This document shows positions 17,867 through 30,275 of a DNA stretch of 64,000 nucleotides, piece after piece. Position 1 is the stretch's first letter, and every line of letters begins with the position of its first letter. The position numbers and the translations under genes are program-made. The notes under the pieces are model-generated. The model saw only the letters and a list, made by a program, of their open reading frames with translations, was not told the origin of the DNA and made no database searches. Origin of the DNA: Streptomyces sp. TSRI0281 (GTDB lineage Bacteria > Actinomycetota > Actinomycetes > Streptomycetales > Streptomycetaceae); contig NZ_LWLE01000004.1 in NCBI RefSeq assembly GCF_001905125.1, positions 186,001-250,000 of the forward strand, given 5' to 3'.

Positions 17867-20800
17867 GTGCGGCGCTGGGAGTATGTCGAGGGCACTGCTT
17901 CGAAGTTCTGGGAGACCGGGGCGGAGGGTGTCACGGTCACGGTGCGGTACGGGCGTTGCGGGAGCGACGGTCGGACGCAGATGAAGGAGTACGCGTCGGC
18001 GGACGCCGCCGAGGAGCAGATCCGCAGGACGATCGCGGAGAAGGAACGCAAGGGCTACCGCGAGGTGGGGGCGGCGGACGCGGCCCCTGCGGAGACTTCG
18101 GCGCCTTCCGTTTCCCCGGCTTCAACGGTCACGACGGCATCTTCGGCTTCCTCGGCGACTTCGACGTCATCGGGTGCGACAGTACCGTCGGCTTCCTCGG
18201 CTTCCTCGGCTTCGACGGTCCCGTCGGCATCCTCGGCGGGTGCTCTCCCCGACGAGGACACCTTCGAACTCTCCGCGAACTGGCGGCGAGTGCTCCACCC
18301 GCGTCGGGGCGGCGTGCCGCGGACGCCCGGAAAGCCCCGGCGTCAGGTGCTGGAGGCGGTCGAGGCACGGGTGGCCGAGGAGGCCGCGTGGATCGAGGAG
18401 TTCCTGCTCGCGCCGCGCACCGATGCCGCCCTCGCCGAGCAGGTTCGCTCGCAGCTCACCGGTGATCCGTCCCCCGTCGGCGCGGCCGCAGTGGCCGCGA
18501 TGGTCACGATCTCCGGGTCGCACTCGGCCTGGGCGGACACCTGGGTCGCCCGGCACGGACTGCCGTTCGCCGCGCGCGCGGCGGTGGAGTTCTTCGAGAT
18601 CGACGCGCGCTGGAACCAGAACGGGCGCCAACGGAACAAGCCCCTGCTCCAGCCGCTCGGCGGCGCCCGGCACATCTACTGGTCCAGCGAGCGCCGCCCG
18701 GCGCTCGACCGCGTGCGGGTCCTCATCGCGGCGGCCGACGAGGAGACCTACCGCGCGACGGTCGCGGCACTCGCCGACTGCCGCACCGGCACGCAACGAA
18801 AGATCCTCGCGGCCTATCTGGCACCGAGCGAGAGCGACTGGGTCGCCGATCTGTGCACGGACGCACAGGTGATCGCGGAGCACGACCTGACCCTGCGGTC
18901 CCTGGTGTTCTCCTCGCTCAACTCCTTCGACCAGATCGAGCTGTTCGACGAACCGCCCGGCTTCGACCACAGCGTCGCGCTGATCGCGACCGTCGCCGAA
19001 GGCATCGGCACAGCCATCACTCCGCTGCTGGCGGAGGCCCTCACCGGGTACTACTACGCGGACGGGGAGAAGCTCATCGCCCAGGCGCTGATCGAGATCC
19101 CGACCGACGAGGCGTTCCTCGTCCTGCTGCACCACTCGGACAAGAAGCACTCGCGCGCCGCCCTCCTCGACGCGATGCGCCGCTATCCCGTACGGGCGCT
19201 GCGCCTCCTCGGCACCGACGTGCGGGACACGAACAGCCCGACGTCCGAGGCATCACGGAAGCTGCTCCTCGGCCATATCGGCGCCCACCGTGAACTGGTG
19301 GCGACCGTGCTCCCTGCCTTCTCCCCCGAGCTCACGGAGATCATCGAACCACTCCTCAACCCCGTGGACCGGGTCGCCGACGCACCCGCGCACGCGCTGC
19401 CCGCCGTGCTGACGTCGCCCCCGTGGTCCCGGCCGCGCACCCAGGTCAAGGCGGTCGTCGTGGCCGGACTGGAAGCGGTGCACGAGCCCTCGGTGCGCTG
19501 GGAGCCCGACGAGCGGGACCGCTGGGCGACATGCACCAGCTGGTACACCCGCAAGCACAACATCCACAACTGGGAGAAGGAGATGACGCAGCTGCGTCAC
19601 ACCCTCGACTCCGACAGCCTCCACCCCGCCTGGGTCTACGTCCACGGACCCGAGGAACTGGTCGCACCCCACCTCGCCACCTGGGACCCGACCGACCTGT
19701 GGGACGCCGGGGACACGCTCAAGCCGATCACCGCCCGTTTCGGGCTCGCCGCCCTGCCGTTGCTGCTGCGCGCCGTGCCCCGCCAGCCCAGTCAGCTCGC
19801 CCCACTGCTGCTCCCGTTCCTCGATGTGCACGTCGCACGGCACATGGCCAACTGGGCGGTGCGGCTCAAGTCCGCCGCGACGACGGCACGCGCCTGGTTC
19901 GCGCGGCACGGAGCCGACGCCGCCGCGCTGCTGGTGCCCGACGCGGTGGGCAAGGCCGGTGTCCCCCGGCGCTCCGCCGAGCACGCCCTGCTCCAGATCG
20001 CCGCGGTGCACGGTGACCAGGCAGTGCGCGAGGCCGCCGCGTCGTACGGTCCGCGGGCCGCGGAAGCCGTCGAGGCGCTGCTCGCCACCGATCCGCTGGA
20101 ACGCGTCCTGCCCTCGAAGATGCCGGCCGTACCGGGGTGGGCGGAGCCCGTGCTGCTGCCGCAGATCCTGGTCCGGTCCGGTGGCGCGCTCCCCGAGCAG
20201 TCGGTGCGCGACGCCGTGATGATGCTGGCCCTGTCCAGGCCCGGGGAGGTGTACGCGGGTGTCGCCGCGCTCACGGAGACCGCGGACGCCGGTTCGCTCG
20301 CGGAGTTCGCCTGGGCCCTGTTCCAGCAGTGGCAGCAGGCCAATCTGCCGGCCGCGGAGTCCTGGGCCCTGCATGCGCTGGGCCTGCTGGGCGACGACGA
20401 GACGGTGCGCCGGCTGACTCCGATCATCCGGTCCTGGCCCGGAGAGGGCGCACACCACCGGGCCGTGGAGGGCCTCGATGTGCTCGCCGCCATCGGCAGT
20501 GACGTCGCGCTGCTGCATCTGAACGGCATCTCGCAGCGGGTGAAGTTCAAGGGGCTGAAGGTCCGGGCCCAGGAGAAGATCGCCGAGGTGGCGTCGGCAC
20601 TGGGGCTGACCGGGGAGCAGCTCGCGGACCGGCTGGTGCCCGACTTCGGGCTGGACGACAACGGCTCGACGGTCATCGACTACGGCACGCGGACGTTCAC
20701 GGTCGGCTTCGACGAGCAGCTGAGGCCGTATGTGCTGGACGCCGACGGCAAGCGGCGCAAGGACCTGCCGACGCCGGGCGCCCGGGACGACGCGGAGCTG

Positions 20801-21568
20801 GCCCCGGCGGAGCGCAAGCGGTTCATGGCCCTGAAGAAGGACGTGCGGACGGTCGCCTCCGATCAGGTGCGGCGGCTGGAAGCGGCCATGGTGACGGACC
20901 GTTCCTGGACGGCTCAGGAGTTCCGGGAGCTGTTCGTCGGCCATCCGCTGCTCTGGCACCTGGTGCGCCGGCTGGTGTGGCTGAGCGAGCTGGACGGGGT
21001 GCGGACACCGTTCCGGGTGGCGGAGGACCGTACGTTCGCCGATGCCGAGGACGAGGTGTTCGCCCTGCCCGACGGGGCCACGGTCGGCCTCGCGCACCCG
21101 CTGCACCTGGGGGACGAACTGACCGTCTGGTCCGAGGTGTTCGCGGACTACGAGATCCTTCAGCCGTTCCCGCAGCTCGGCCGGGCGGTGTACGCGCTGA
21201 CGGAGGAGGAGGCCGGAGGCTACCGACTGCCCCGGTTCGAGGGGCTCACGGTGCCGATAGGCAAGGTGCTGGGACTGGAGCGGCGCGGCTGGCAGCGCGG
21301 AGTGCCGCAGGACGCGGGCGTGGAGCGCTGGATCTCCAAGCGGCTCGGCGAGGACTGCTATCTGGTGATCGGCCTGTACGAGGGCATCGCCGTCGGAGTC
21401 GTCGACATGTTCCCGGACCAGAAGCTCGAAACGGTCTGGCTCGACACCGAGCCCACCGATCACTGGGAGAGGCGCGCCCACCCGCTGCGCTTCGGCGGCC
21501 TCGGTCCGGTGGTCGTGTCCGAACTGCTCGCCGACCTGGCGGAGCTGACCGAGGGTGTCGTGGCATGA
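17867..21568 (+). CDS. WGR and DUF4132 domain protein (MolR/YehI-like)
   Basis: A very large (1,233-residue) cytosolic protein that opens the five-gene cluster. Residues 1-70 are a WGR domain (RRWEYVEGTASKFWE, VTVRYGRCGSDGRTQMKEY), a fold found in PARP enzymes and thought to bind nucleic acid. Residues about 72-128 are an almost pure Ser/Ala/Thr/Val linker. A long alpha-helical-repeat-like region follows, and residues about 920-1110 carry the DUF4132 signature (YGTRTFTVGFDEQLRPYV, HPLLWHLVRRLVWLSE). Escherichia coli MolR and YehI have the same family composition. The GTG start has AAGGGGG upstream. Its stop overlaps the AAA+ gene start (ATGA). Confidence 0.92.
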   Translation: MRRWEYVEGTASKFWETGAEGVTVTVRYGRCGSDGRTQMKEYASADAAEEQIRRTIAEKERKGYREVGAADAAPAETSAPSVSPASTVTTASSASSATSTSSGATVPSASSASSASTVPSASSAGALPDEDTFELSANWRRVLHPRRGGVPRTPGKPRRQVLEAVEARVAEEAAWIEEFLLAPRTDAALAEQVRSQLTGDPSPVGAAAVAAMVTISGSHSAWADTWVARHGLPFAARAAVEFFEIDARWNQNGRQRNKPLLQPLGGARHIYWSSERRPALDRVRVLIAAADEETYRATVAALADCRTGTQRKILAAYLAPSESDWVADLCTDAQVIAEHDLTLRSLVFSSLNSFDQIELFDEPPGFDHSVALIATVAEGIGTAITPLLAEALTGYYYADGEKLIAQALIEIPTDEAFLVLLHHSDKKHSRAALLDAMRRYPVRALRLLGTDVRDTNSPTSEASRKLLLGHIGAHRELVATVLPAFSPELTEIIEPLLNPVDRVADAPAHALPAVLTSPPWSRPRTQVKAVVVAGLEAVHEPSVRWEPDERDRWATCTSWYTRKHNIHNWEKEMTQLRHTLDSDSLHPAWVYVHGPEELVAPHLATWDPTDLWDAGDTLKPITARFGLAALPLLLRAVPRQPSQLAPLLLPFLDVHVARHMANWAVRLKSAATTARAWFARHGADAAALLVPDAVGKAGVPRRSAEHALLQIAAVHGDQAVREAAASYGPRAAEAVEALLATDPLERVLPSKMPAVPGWAEPVLLPQILVRSGGALPEQSVRDAVMMLALSRPGEVYAGVAALTETADAGSLAEFAWALFQQWQQANLPAAESWALHALGLLGDDETVRRLTPIIRSWPGEGAHHRAVEGLDVLAAIGSDVALLHLNGISQRVKFKGLKVRAQEKIAEVASALGLTGEQLADRLVPDFGLDDNGSTVIDYGTRTFTVGFDEQLRPYVLDADGKRRKDLPTPGARDDAELAPAERKRFMALKKDVRTVASDQVRRLEAAMVTDRSWTAQEFRELFVGHPLLWHLVRRLVWLSELDGVRTPFRVAEDRTFADAEDEVFALPDGATVGLAHPLHLGDELTVWSEVFADYEILQPFPQLGRAVYALTEEEAGGYRLPRFEGLTVPIGKVLGLERRGWQRGVPQDAGVERWISKRLGEDCYLVIGLYEGIAVGVVDMFPDQKLETVWLDTEPTDHWERRAHPLRFGGLGPVVVSELLADLAELTEGVVA

Positions 21569-22758
21569 GCGGGCGGACGAGGGAAGAGGACGGGGCCGTG
21601 GTGCCGGGGGACAGCGTCGCCGAGGCGAGCGGTGCGCCGGTACGGGGGAGCTCCCCCGCCGAGGGGGGCGGGCCGGCCGCCGTGCAGCGGCCACCGGCCG
21701 AGGTGCGGTACGCGGACGAACTGGCGGCGCTGCGGGCCGCGGACCGGGATCCGCGGCCACCGGGCTGGGAACTGAGCCTGCGGGCGGCCCGGCGGTTCGT
21801 CATCGGCGACGGCAGCGCGGGCGTCAGCCGCAAGTTCGTCGGCAATCCGTCGCTGGTCGACCGGGCTCTGGTGACGCTCGCGACCAGCCGCGGGCTGATG
21901 CTCGTCGGCGAACCGGGCACGGCGAAGTCCCTGCTGTCCGAGCTGATCGCGGCGGCGGTCAGCGGGGTCTCGACACTGACCGTGCAGGGCGGCGCGGCCA
22001 CCACCGAGGACCAGATCAAGTACGGCTGGAACTATGCGCTGCTGGTGGCCGAGGGCCCCTCGCCCCGGTCGCTGGTACCGGCCCCGATGCTGCGCGGGAT
22101 GGCGGAGGGCCGGATCGTACGCTTCGAGGAGATCACCCGCTGTCCGCTGGAGGTCCAGGACTCGCTGCTCTCGCTGCTCTCCGAGCGGGTCGTGGCCATT
22201 CCCGAACTCCCGGGCGCCGACGGCATGGTCTTCGCCCGTCAGGGGTTCAATGTCATCGCCACCGCCAACACCCGGGACCGGGGCGTCAATGAGATGAGCG
22301 CGGCGCTCAAGCGGCGGTTCAACTTCGAGACGGTCTTCCCGATCCCTGATCTGGACACCGAGTTGGCCCTGGTCGAGGCCGAGGTGGCCACGCTGCTGCG
22401 GCGTTCGGGGGTGGAGCCGCCGCCGGACCGGGATGTGCTGGAGGTCCTGGTCGGTACGTTCCGGGAACTGCGGGCGGGCGGCGGCGCCAAGAGCGGCGCG
22501 GGCCCGGACCGGCCCGCGGCGGTGATGAGCACGGCCGAGGCGGTCTCGGTGGCCCATGCGGTGGGGGTGCGCGGCTGGTTCCTGCGCGGTGAGCCGGGCA
22601 GCGCCGCCGATGTCGTGGCCTGCCTGGCCGGTACGGCGGCGAAGGACAGCCCGGAGGACATGGCCCGGCTGCGCCGCTATCTCGAACAGCAGGTGCAGCG
22701 TCGCCGGGGCCCGCAGTGGCAGGCTCTGTACGACGCGCGTCATCTGCTGGCCGACTGA
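21565..22758 (+). CDS. MoxR-type AAA+ ATPase (YehL-like)
   Basis: A 397-residue AAA+ ATPase. After about 90 variable, Ala/Pro/Glu-rich residues come Walker A GEPGTAKS (115-122), Walker B IVRFEEI (acidic pair 188-189), sensor 1 VIATANTRDRGVNEMSAALKRRF including the arginine finger, and a C-terminal lid. MoxR ATPases typically remodel client proteins with a VWA partner, and one is encoded two genes downstream. It overlaps the DUF4132 gene by 4 nt (ATGA) and the DUF5682 gene by 1 nt (TGATG). Within MoxR proteins it is closest in arrangement to E. coli YehL. Confidence 0.93.
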   Translation: MSGRTREEDGAVVPGDSVAEASGAPVRGSSPAEGGGPAAVQRPPAEVRYADELAALRAADRDPRPPGWELSLRAARRFVIGDGSAGVSRKFVGNPSLVDRALVTLATSRGLMLVGEPGTAKSLLSELIAAAVSGVSTLTVQGGAATTEDQIKYGWNYALLVAEGPSPRSLVPAPMLRGMAEGRIVRFEEITRCPLEVQDSLLSLLSERVVAIPELPGADGMVFARQGFNVIATANTRDRGVNEMSAALKRRFNFETVFPIPDLDTELALVEAEVATLLRRSGVEPPPDRDVLEVLVGTFRELRAGGGAKSGAGPDRPAAVMSTAEAVSVAHAVGVRGWFLRGEPGSAADVVACLAGTAAKDSPEDMARLRRYLEQQVQRRRGPQWQALYDARHLLAD

Positions 22759-25073
22759 TGTCCGCCGTGTTCCTGGGAGTGCGCCACCACTCCCCGGCCT
22801 GTGCCCGGCTCGTCGAGCGGACCATCGAGCGCCTGCGGCCCGCCCATGTGCTGGTGGAGGGCCCGGCCGAGATGAACACCCGGCTGGACGAACTGCTGCT
22901 CGGGCACGACCTGCCGGTCGCGGTGTTCAGCCACTACCGCGACGAGGACCGGTCGGCCACGTCCTGGGCGCCGCTGTGCGACTACTCCCCCGAGTGGGTC
23001 GCGCTGCGGGCGGGCCGGGCGGCCGGGGCCGAGGTCCGCTTCATCGATCTGCCCGCCTGGCACCCGGCGTTCGCCGACCGCACCAACCGGTACGCCGATG
23101 CGGAGGCCCGGTACGCGCAAGCCACGGCGCGACTGTGCGAGCACTTCGCGGTGGACTCCTCGGACGCCCTGTGGGACCGGCTCTTCGAGGTCGAACCGGA
23201 CGACGGGCTCGCGGAGCGGCTCGACGCCTACTTCGCCCTGGTGCGCGGCGACGCGGAGGCCGATGACCGCGACCGGGCGCGCGAGGGGTACATGGCCGCG
23301 TGGGTGCGGTCGGCTCTCGCCGCGTCCGTCGGCCGCCCGGTGCTGGTGGTGACCGGCGGCTTCCACCAGCCGGCGTTGCGCGCGCTCGTGGCGGGTGAGA
23401 CCGAGGACGGGTGGGCCGTGGGCGCGGACGGCTGGCCGGAGGTGCCCGTTCCGCCTGCCGCCGCGCAGGCCGGGAGTTTCCTGGTGCCCTACTCCTTCCG
23501 CCAGTTGGACTCCTTCTCCGGCTATCAGTCGGGCATGCCGTCGCCCGGCTACTACCAACAGGTGTGGGATGCGGGCCCCGAAGCCGCGGCGGACGGGTTG
23601 CTGCGTGTCGTCGTCGAGCGGCTGCGGGCCCGTAAGTACGCCGTGTCCACCGCCGATCTGATCGCGGCCCGAAGCATGGCCCAGGGCCTCACGGCGCTGC
23701 GCGGCCATCCCCGTCCCGCGAGGATCGATGTCCTGGACGGCCTGGCGGGCGCGCTGATCACGGACGATCTGGACGGTCCGCTCCCCTGGACGTCCAGGGG
23801 AGCGCTGGCGGCGGGCACCCATCCCGCCGTTGTCGAGATGGTCGCGGCGTGCAGCGGTGACCGCACGGGACGGCTGCATCCCGCCACCCCGGCGCCCCCG
23901 CTGGTGCACGATGTGGCGGCACAGCTCGCCCGGCTGCGGCTGGACGGCGCCCGGGAGACGGCGTACAGCCTCGATCTCATGGACGCCGGCGATCTGGAAC
24001 GCAGCCGGGTCCTGCACCGGCTGCGGGTACTCGGCGTGCCCGGCCACACCCGGACCGCGGGCCCCGAGCACGGCATCGACCCCGTGTTCACCGAGCGGTG
24101 GGAGTCCACCCCGGCACCGGGCCGGGACGCCGCACTCGTCGAGGCCGGGGCGTACGGGGCGAGTCTCGCGGAAGCCGCGGCGGCCTCGCTCACCGAGCGC
24201 ACGCGCGCAATCGAGGCGGGGGCGGACACGCTGGCGGGCGCCCTGTTCGACGCCGTGCTGTGCGGAGCGGGCACCCTGTCCGAACCCCTCCTGACCGAAC
24301 TGGCCGACCGCGTCGGTGGGTTGAAGACATCCGGCCCGCTCGGTGAGGTGCTTGCCACGGCGCTCGGCCTGTGGCGGCACGACCGGGTGTACGGGGTGGC
24401 CCGCGGCCCGCTCCTCGGCTCCGTGATCGACAGCGCCGCGGTCCGGCTGCTCTGGCTGATCGAGGGGGCTCGCGGGGCTTCGGGCGTGGACTTCCCCCGG
24501 CTGCGGGCGGTGGCCGCGGTGCGGGACGCGGTGCTGCACGCGCCCGGACTGCTGTCGGTGGCACGGGAGACCGTGACCGGGATCGCCCTGCGGGTCAGCC
24601 GTGACCGGGCCGCCCCGCTCGACCTGCGCGGCGCGGCCTTCGGCCTGAACCGCACGCTGGAATCCGGTGCCCCCGACGATCCGGGCCCCGCCGTGCACTC
24701 GGTCGCGGCAGGCGGTGCGGACGCGCTCGGCGACTGGCTGGCCGGGCTGTTCGCGGTGGCCCGCGAGGAGGTGACCGGTGTGCCGGCCGACGGTTCCGCG
24801 TCACTCATCGCGGTGCTGGACGATCTCCTCGGCGCCCTCCCCGACGCGGACTTCCTGTCCGGGCTGCCCGCGCTGCGCCAGGCGTTCGCGTACTTCCCGC
24901 CCCGCGAGCGGGAGCGGATCGCGGCCCGGCTCCTGGAGCGCCGCGGAGTACGGGGCTCGTCACGCTCGCTGCTGCGGACCACGGCCGACCCGCTGCTGAT
25001 CGTCCGGGCCGGCGCCCTGGAGGAGGACGTGTCCCGTTTGCTGGCCCGTTACGGACTGGGAGTCGCACCATGA
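22758..25073 (+). CDS. DUF5682 protein (YehM-like)
   Basis: A 771-residue cytosolic protein. The N-terminus has the family hallmark VFLGVRHHSPACARLVERTIERLRPAHVLVEGPAEMN, then HPAFADRTNRYADAEARY and VLVVTGGFHQPALRAL. The His/Glu-containing motifs resemble the TraB/EreA/ChaN superfamily, so a hydrolase or metal-binding activity is possible but unproven. The remaining 450 residues are helical and rich in Ala and Leu. The ATG overlaps the AAA+ stop by 1 nt and its own stop overlaps the VWA gene by 4 nt. In E. coli, YehM occupies the same position next to YehL. Confidence 0.9.
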   Translation: MSAVFLGVRHHSPACARLVERTIERLRPAHVLVEGPAEMNTRLDELLLGHDLPVAVFSHYRDEDRSATSWAPLCDYSPEWVALRAGRAAGAEVRFIDLPAWHPAFADRTNRYADAEARYAQATARLCEHFAVDSSDALWDRLFEVEPDDGLAERLDAYFALVRGDAEADDRDRAREGYMAAWVRSALAASVGRPVLVVTGGFHQPALRALVAGETEDGWAVGADGWPEVPVPPAAAQAGSFLVPYSFRQLDSFSGYQSGMPSPGYYQQVWDAGPEAAADGLLRVVVERLRARKYAVSTADLIAARSMAQGLTALRGHPRPARIDVLDGLAGALITDDLDGPLPWTSRGALAAGTHPAVVEMVAACSGDRTGRLHPATPAPPLVHDVAAQLARLRLDGARETAYSLDLMDAGDLERSRVLHRLRVLGVPGHTRTAGPEHGIDPVFTERWESTPAPGRDAALVEAGAYGASLAEAAAASLTERTRAIEAGADTLAGALFDAVLCGAGTLSEPLLTELADRVGGLKTSGPLGEVLATALGLWRHDRVYGVARGPLLGSVIDSAAVRLLWLIEGARGASGVDFPRLRAVAAVRDAVLHAPGLLSVARETVTGIALRVSRDRAAPLDLRGAAFGLNRTLESGAPDDPGPAVHSVAAGGADALGDWLAGLFAVAREEVTGVPADGSASLIAVLDDLLGALPDADFLSGLPALRQAFAYFPPRERERIAARLLERRGVRGSSRSLLRTTADPLLIVRAGALEEDVSRLLARYGLGVAP

Positions 25074-26340
25074 CCGCATCCGCACCCCTGCCCGCCCGCG
25101 GGCACGACGTGCCGAACGGGCCCGACGTGCCGGAGGGAACCGATAGCTCCGGCGTTCCCGGTGTTGCCGCGACTGCCGTGACTGCCGTGACTCATGACAC
25201 TCCTGGCGCTCCTGACGCGGGACTTGAGCGCTGGCGGCTGGTGCTGGGGTCCCCGGCCGAGACCCGTACCGGGCCGTTGGGTGAGGGGGCCGCCGAGCAG
25301 GACGCCGCGCTGGACTGGCTCTACGGCCGGGATCCCGACCTCGGACGGCGCGGTGTCCGGCGCTCCGGTTCCACCACCCGGCGTACCGCGGGCGACGGGC
25401 CTTCGGCCGTGACCGCGATCGACTGGCTGGAGGACATCCACCGGCTCTTCCCGAAGGACACCGTCGAACGCCTGGAGCGCGACGCCGTCGAGCGGTACGG
25501 CATCCAGGAGATCGTCACGGACCCGGCGGTGCTGGAGCGGGTCGAGCCGAGCCCCACCCTGCTGCGCGCGGTGCTGCGTACCAAGCATCTGATGAACCCG
25601 CAGGTGCTGCTGCTCGCCCGGCGCATCGTCGCCTCGGTCGTCAAGCAGTTGCTCGCCCGGCTGCAACCGGAGATCCGCCGGGCCTTCCACGGCACCCGCT
25701 CCCGCAGACCGAGCCGCGTACCGCTGGCGAGGGACTTCGACTTCCGGCAGACGGTGCGGGCCAATCTCGCGCACTATCAGCCCGAGGAACGCCGCATCCT
25801 CATCGAGCGCGCCTACTTCCACTCCCGTACCCAGCGGCATCTGACGCAGTGGCAGCTGATTCTGCTGGTGGACCAGTCGGGCTCGATGGCGGGTTCGGTG
25901 ATCCACTCCGCGGTGACCGCCGCCTGTCTGTGGGGGGTCCCCGGCCTCAAGACCCATCTCGTGGCCTTCGACAGCAATGTCGTCGACCTGACCTCCGATG
26001 TGACCGATCCGGTGGAGCTGCTGATGCGGGTACAGCTCGGCGGCGGCACGGACATCGCACGCGCCGTGTCGTACGGGGCGGGCCTGGTGGAGAATCCGCG
26101 CCGCACGATCGTCGCCCTGATCACCGACTTCTACGAGGGGGGCGACCCCGTCCGGCTGGTGCGTTCGGTGCGTGCGCTCACCGAGCAGGGCACCACCGTG
26201 CTGGGGCTCGCGGCACTCGACGAGGACGCGAACCCCGACTACGACCGCGAGCTGGCCGGCCGGCTGGCCGGGGCCGGGGCGCACATCGGTGCCATGACAC
26301 CGGCGCGGCTGGCCGAGTTCGTCGCCGAGAGGCTGGGCCG

Positions 26341-26344
<4 letters not shown>
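25070..26344 (+). CDS. VWA-domain protein (YehP-like)
   Basis: A 424-residue protein. A Gly/Ala/Thr/Val-rich variable N-terminus (about 1-50) precedes a helical region with AIDWLEDIHRLFPKDTVERLERDAVERYGI. The C-terminal VWA domain has a complete MIDAS metal site: DQSGS (Asp268, Ser270, Ser272), Thr327 in GGGTDI and Asp353 in ITDFYEGG. There is no signal peptide, so it works in the cytosol, most likely as the substrate-recruiting partner of the MoxR ATPase. ATGA overlaps join it to both neighbours. Confidence 0.93.
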
Positions 26345-28551
<2,207 letters not shown>

Positions 28552-28657
28552 CGGACGGAAGGTCACCCATGCGGCCCGGGACGCTTCCTGCAACGCCATC
28601 CGAGACGTCGTCCGGGAGCCTCCACGGAGCCGGACAGGGCCGACCGACGACGGCCGG

Positions 28658-30004
28658 TTACGGCTTGTCGAGGTAGGCGAGGCCCGGGTGGGCACGGAGG
28701 TATCCATCGAGCAGCCGGCGGGCCACCGCGACGGAGTCGACCAGCGGGTGCAGCGCGAACGCATGCGCCGCTGTGGCGCGTGAACCGCTCGTGGCCGCGT
28801 CGAGCACCGCCCGTTCGACCGCCTTCACCGCGGCGACGAGGCCGACCGCGTGATACGGAAGCGGCGAGACGGCGACCGGGTGGGCGCCGTTCGCGTCGAC
28901 GAGGCAGGGCACCTCGATGACGGCGTCCGCGTCGAGCACCGACAGGGTGGTGCGGTTGCGGACGTTGAGGATCAGTGAGGTCCGCTCGTTGCGGGCGATG
29001 GCCCGCATCAGGGCGAGGGCGACCTGTTCGTAGCCGCCGGACTCCAGATCGCTCTCGTCGCGCTCGCCGACCCCGGCCACGTCCCGGTTCTCCGACATGT
29101 ACGTGGCTTCCCGTTCGGCGCGCGTACGGTCCCAGGTGGTCCACGCCGGGGCGTCCGGCTCCTGCATCCGGGCGTAGAAACCCTGCTGCTGCTCGCGCAG
29201 GAAGGCGCCCCGGGTCTGCTCCGCCTCCTGGTAGGCACGGACCGCCTCCCGGTTGAAGTAGTAGTAGTGCAGATACTCGTTGGGGATCGCACCCAGCGAC
29301 CGGAGCAGTTCGGCGCCGAAGAGCTTGCCCTCCTCGAAGGAGCCGAGCAGTGCCGGGTCGGCGAGCAGCCGGGGCAGCTCGTCACGGCCGTCGACGTACA
29401 GGCCCCGGACCCAGCCGAGGTGGTTGAGCCCGGCGTAGTCGATCCAGGCCCGGTCCGGGTCGGCGCCGAGCACCCGGGCGATCCGCCGGCCGAGCCCGAC
29501 CGGGGAGTCGCAGATGCCGATGACCCGGTCGCCGAGGTGGCGGGACATGGCCTCGGTGACCAGGCCCGCGGGGTTGGTGAAGTTGATGACCCAGGCGTGC
29601 GGGGCGAGCCGGGCGATGCGCCGGGCGAGGCCGACCGCGACGGGTACGGTGCGCAGTCCGTACGCGATGCCGCCCGCGCCGACGGTCTCCTGGCCGAGCA
29701 CACCCTCGTCGAGGGCCACCCGTTCGTCGGCAGCGCGTCCTTCGAGTCCGCCGACGCGGATCGCCGAGAAGATGAAGTCGGCGCCGCGCAGGGCTTCGTC
29801 GAGTTCGGTGGTGGCCACGACGGCGGGGGCGTCCGGGACCCCCGCGGACTGTTCGTCGAGCACCCGGGCGACGGCCGTGAGCCGGTCGGCGTCCGTGTCG
29901 TACAGGGTCACCCGGGAAACGCGGCCCTCGGCATGATCGCCGAGCAGGGCCCCGTACACAAGAGGCACCCGGAATCCGCCACCGCCAAGAATTGTCAGCT
30001 TCAC
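28658..30004 (-). CDS. Glycoside hydrolase family 4 (6-phospho-beta-glucosidase type)
   Basis: A 448-residue GH4 enzyme, a family that cleaves glycosides by an NAD- and metal-dependent redox mechanism. The N-terminal NAD-binding loop is LTILGGGGFRVPLVYGAL. NFTNPAGLVTEAM and GICDSPVGLG follow; the family's usual Cys-Asn-x-Pro is Cys-Asp-Ser-Pro here. GLNHLGW carries a probable metal-binding His. The GTG at 30004 is the start because the Rossmann strand begins right there. No phosphotransferase genes are near, so the phosphorylated-substrate assignment is uncertain. It is divergent from the SGNH gene. Confidence 0.88.
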   Translation of the reverse strand: MKLTILGGGGFRVPLVYGALLGDHAEGRVSRVTLYDTDADRLTAVARVLDEQSAGVPDAPAVVATTELDEALRGADFIFSAIRVGGLEGRAADERVALDEGVLGQETVGAGGIAYGLRTVPVAVGLARRIARLAPHAWVINFTNPAGLVTEAMSRHLGDRVIGICDSPVGLGRRIARVLGADPDRAWIDYAGLNHLGWVRGLYVDGRDELPRLLADPALLGSFEEGKLFGAELLRSLGAIPNEYLHYYYFNREAVRAYQEAEQTRGAFLREQQQGFYARMQEPDAPAWTTWDRTRAEREATYMSENRDVAGVGERDESDLESGGYEQVALALMRAIARNERTSLILNVRNRTTLSVLDADAVIEVPCLVDANGAHPVAVSPLPYHAVGLVAAVKAVERAVLDAATSGSRATAAHAFALHPLVDSVAVARRLLDGYLRAHPGLAYLDKP

Positions 30005-30275
30005 GCTGCTCGATGGTACGGGGGTGGCCGGACGAATCCACGGTGCGCGCCGGTTGCCAGGGTGCCCCGTGCGCGCCGTGGCGGGGCAGCGACGGGGTTC
30101 GGCCGAATCATGGGCGTACGCGGGCCATTCCGCACGCGCGCGTAGACAGCGCTTACCACCAGGAGGGTCAATGCCTTCCGCATCACCTGACATGCCCATG
30201 AAGTTCCTGACCCCGGCGCAGGACCGGCTCCGGGGCAGGACCGGCCCCGCACCGCAAGGGGAGGAATCAGCACCC

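Noticed and set aside
19253..21760. 835-codon minus-strand open frame
   Set aside because: Fully antisense to the WGR-DUF4132 gene, which has domain evidence; Gln/Arg/His-rich shadow.
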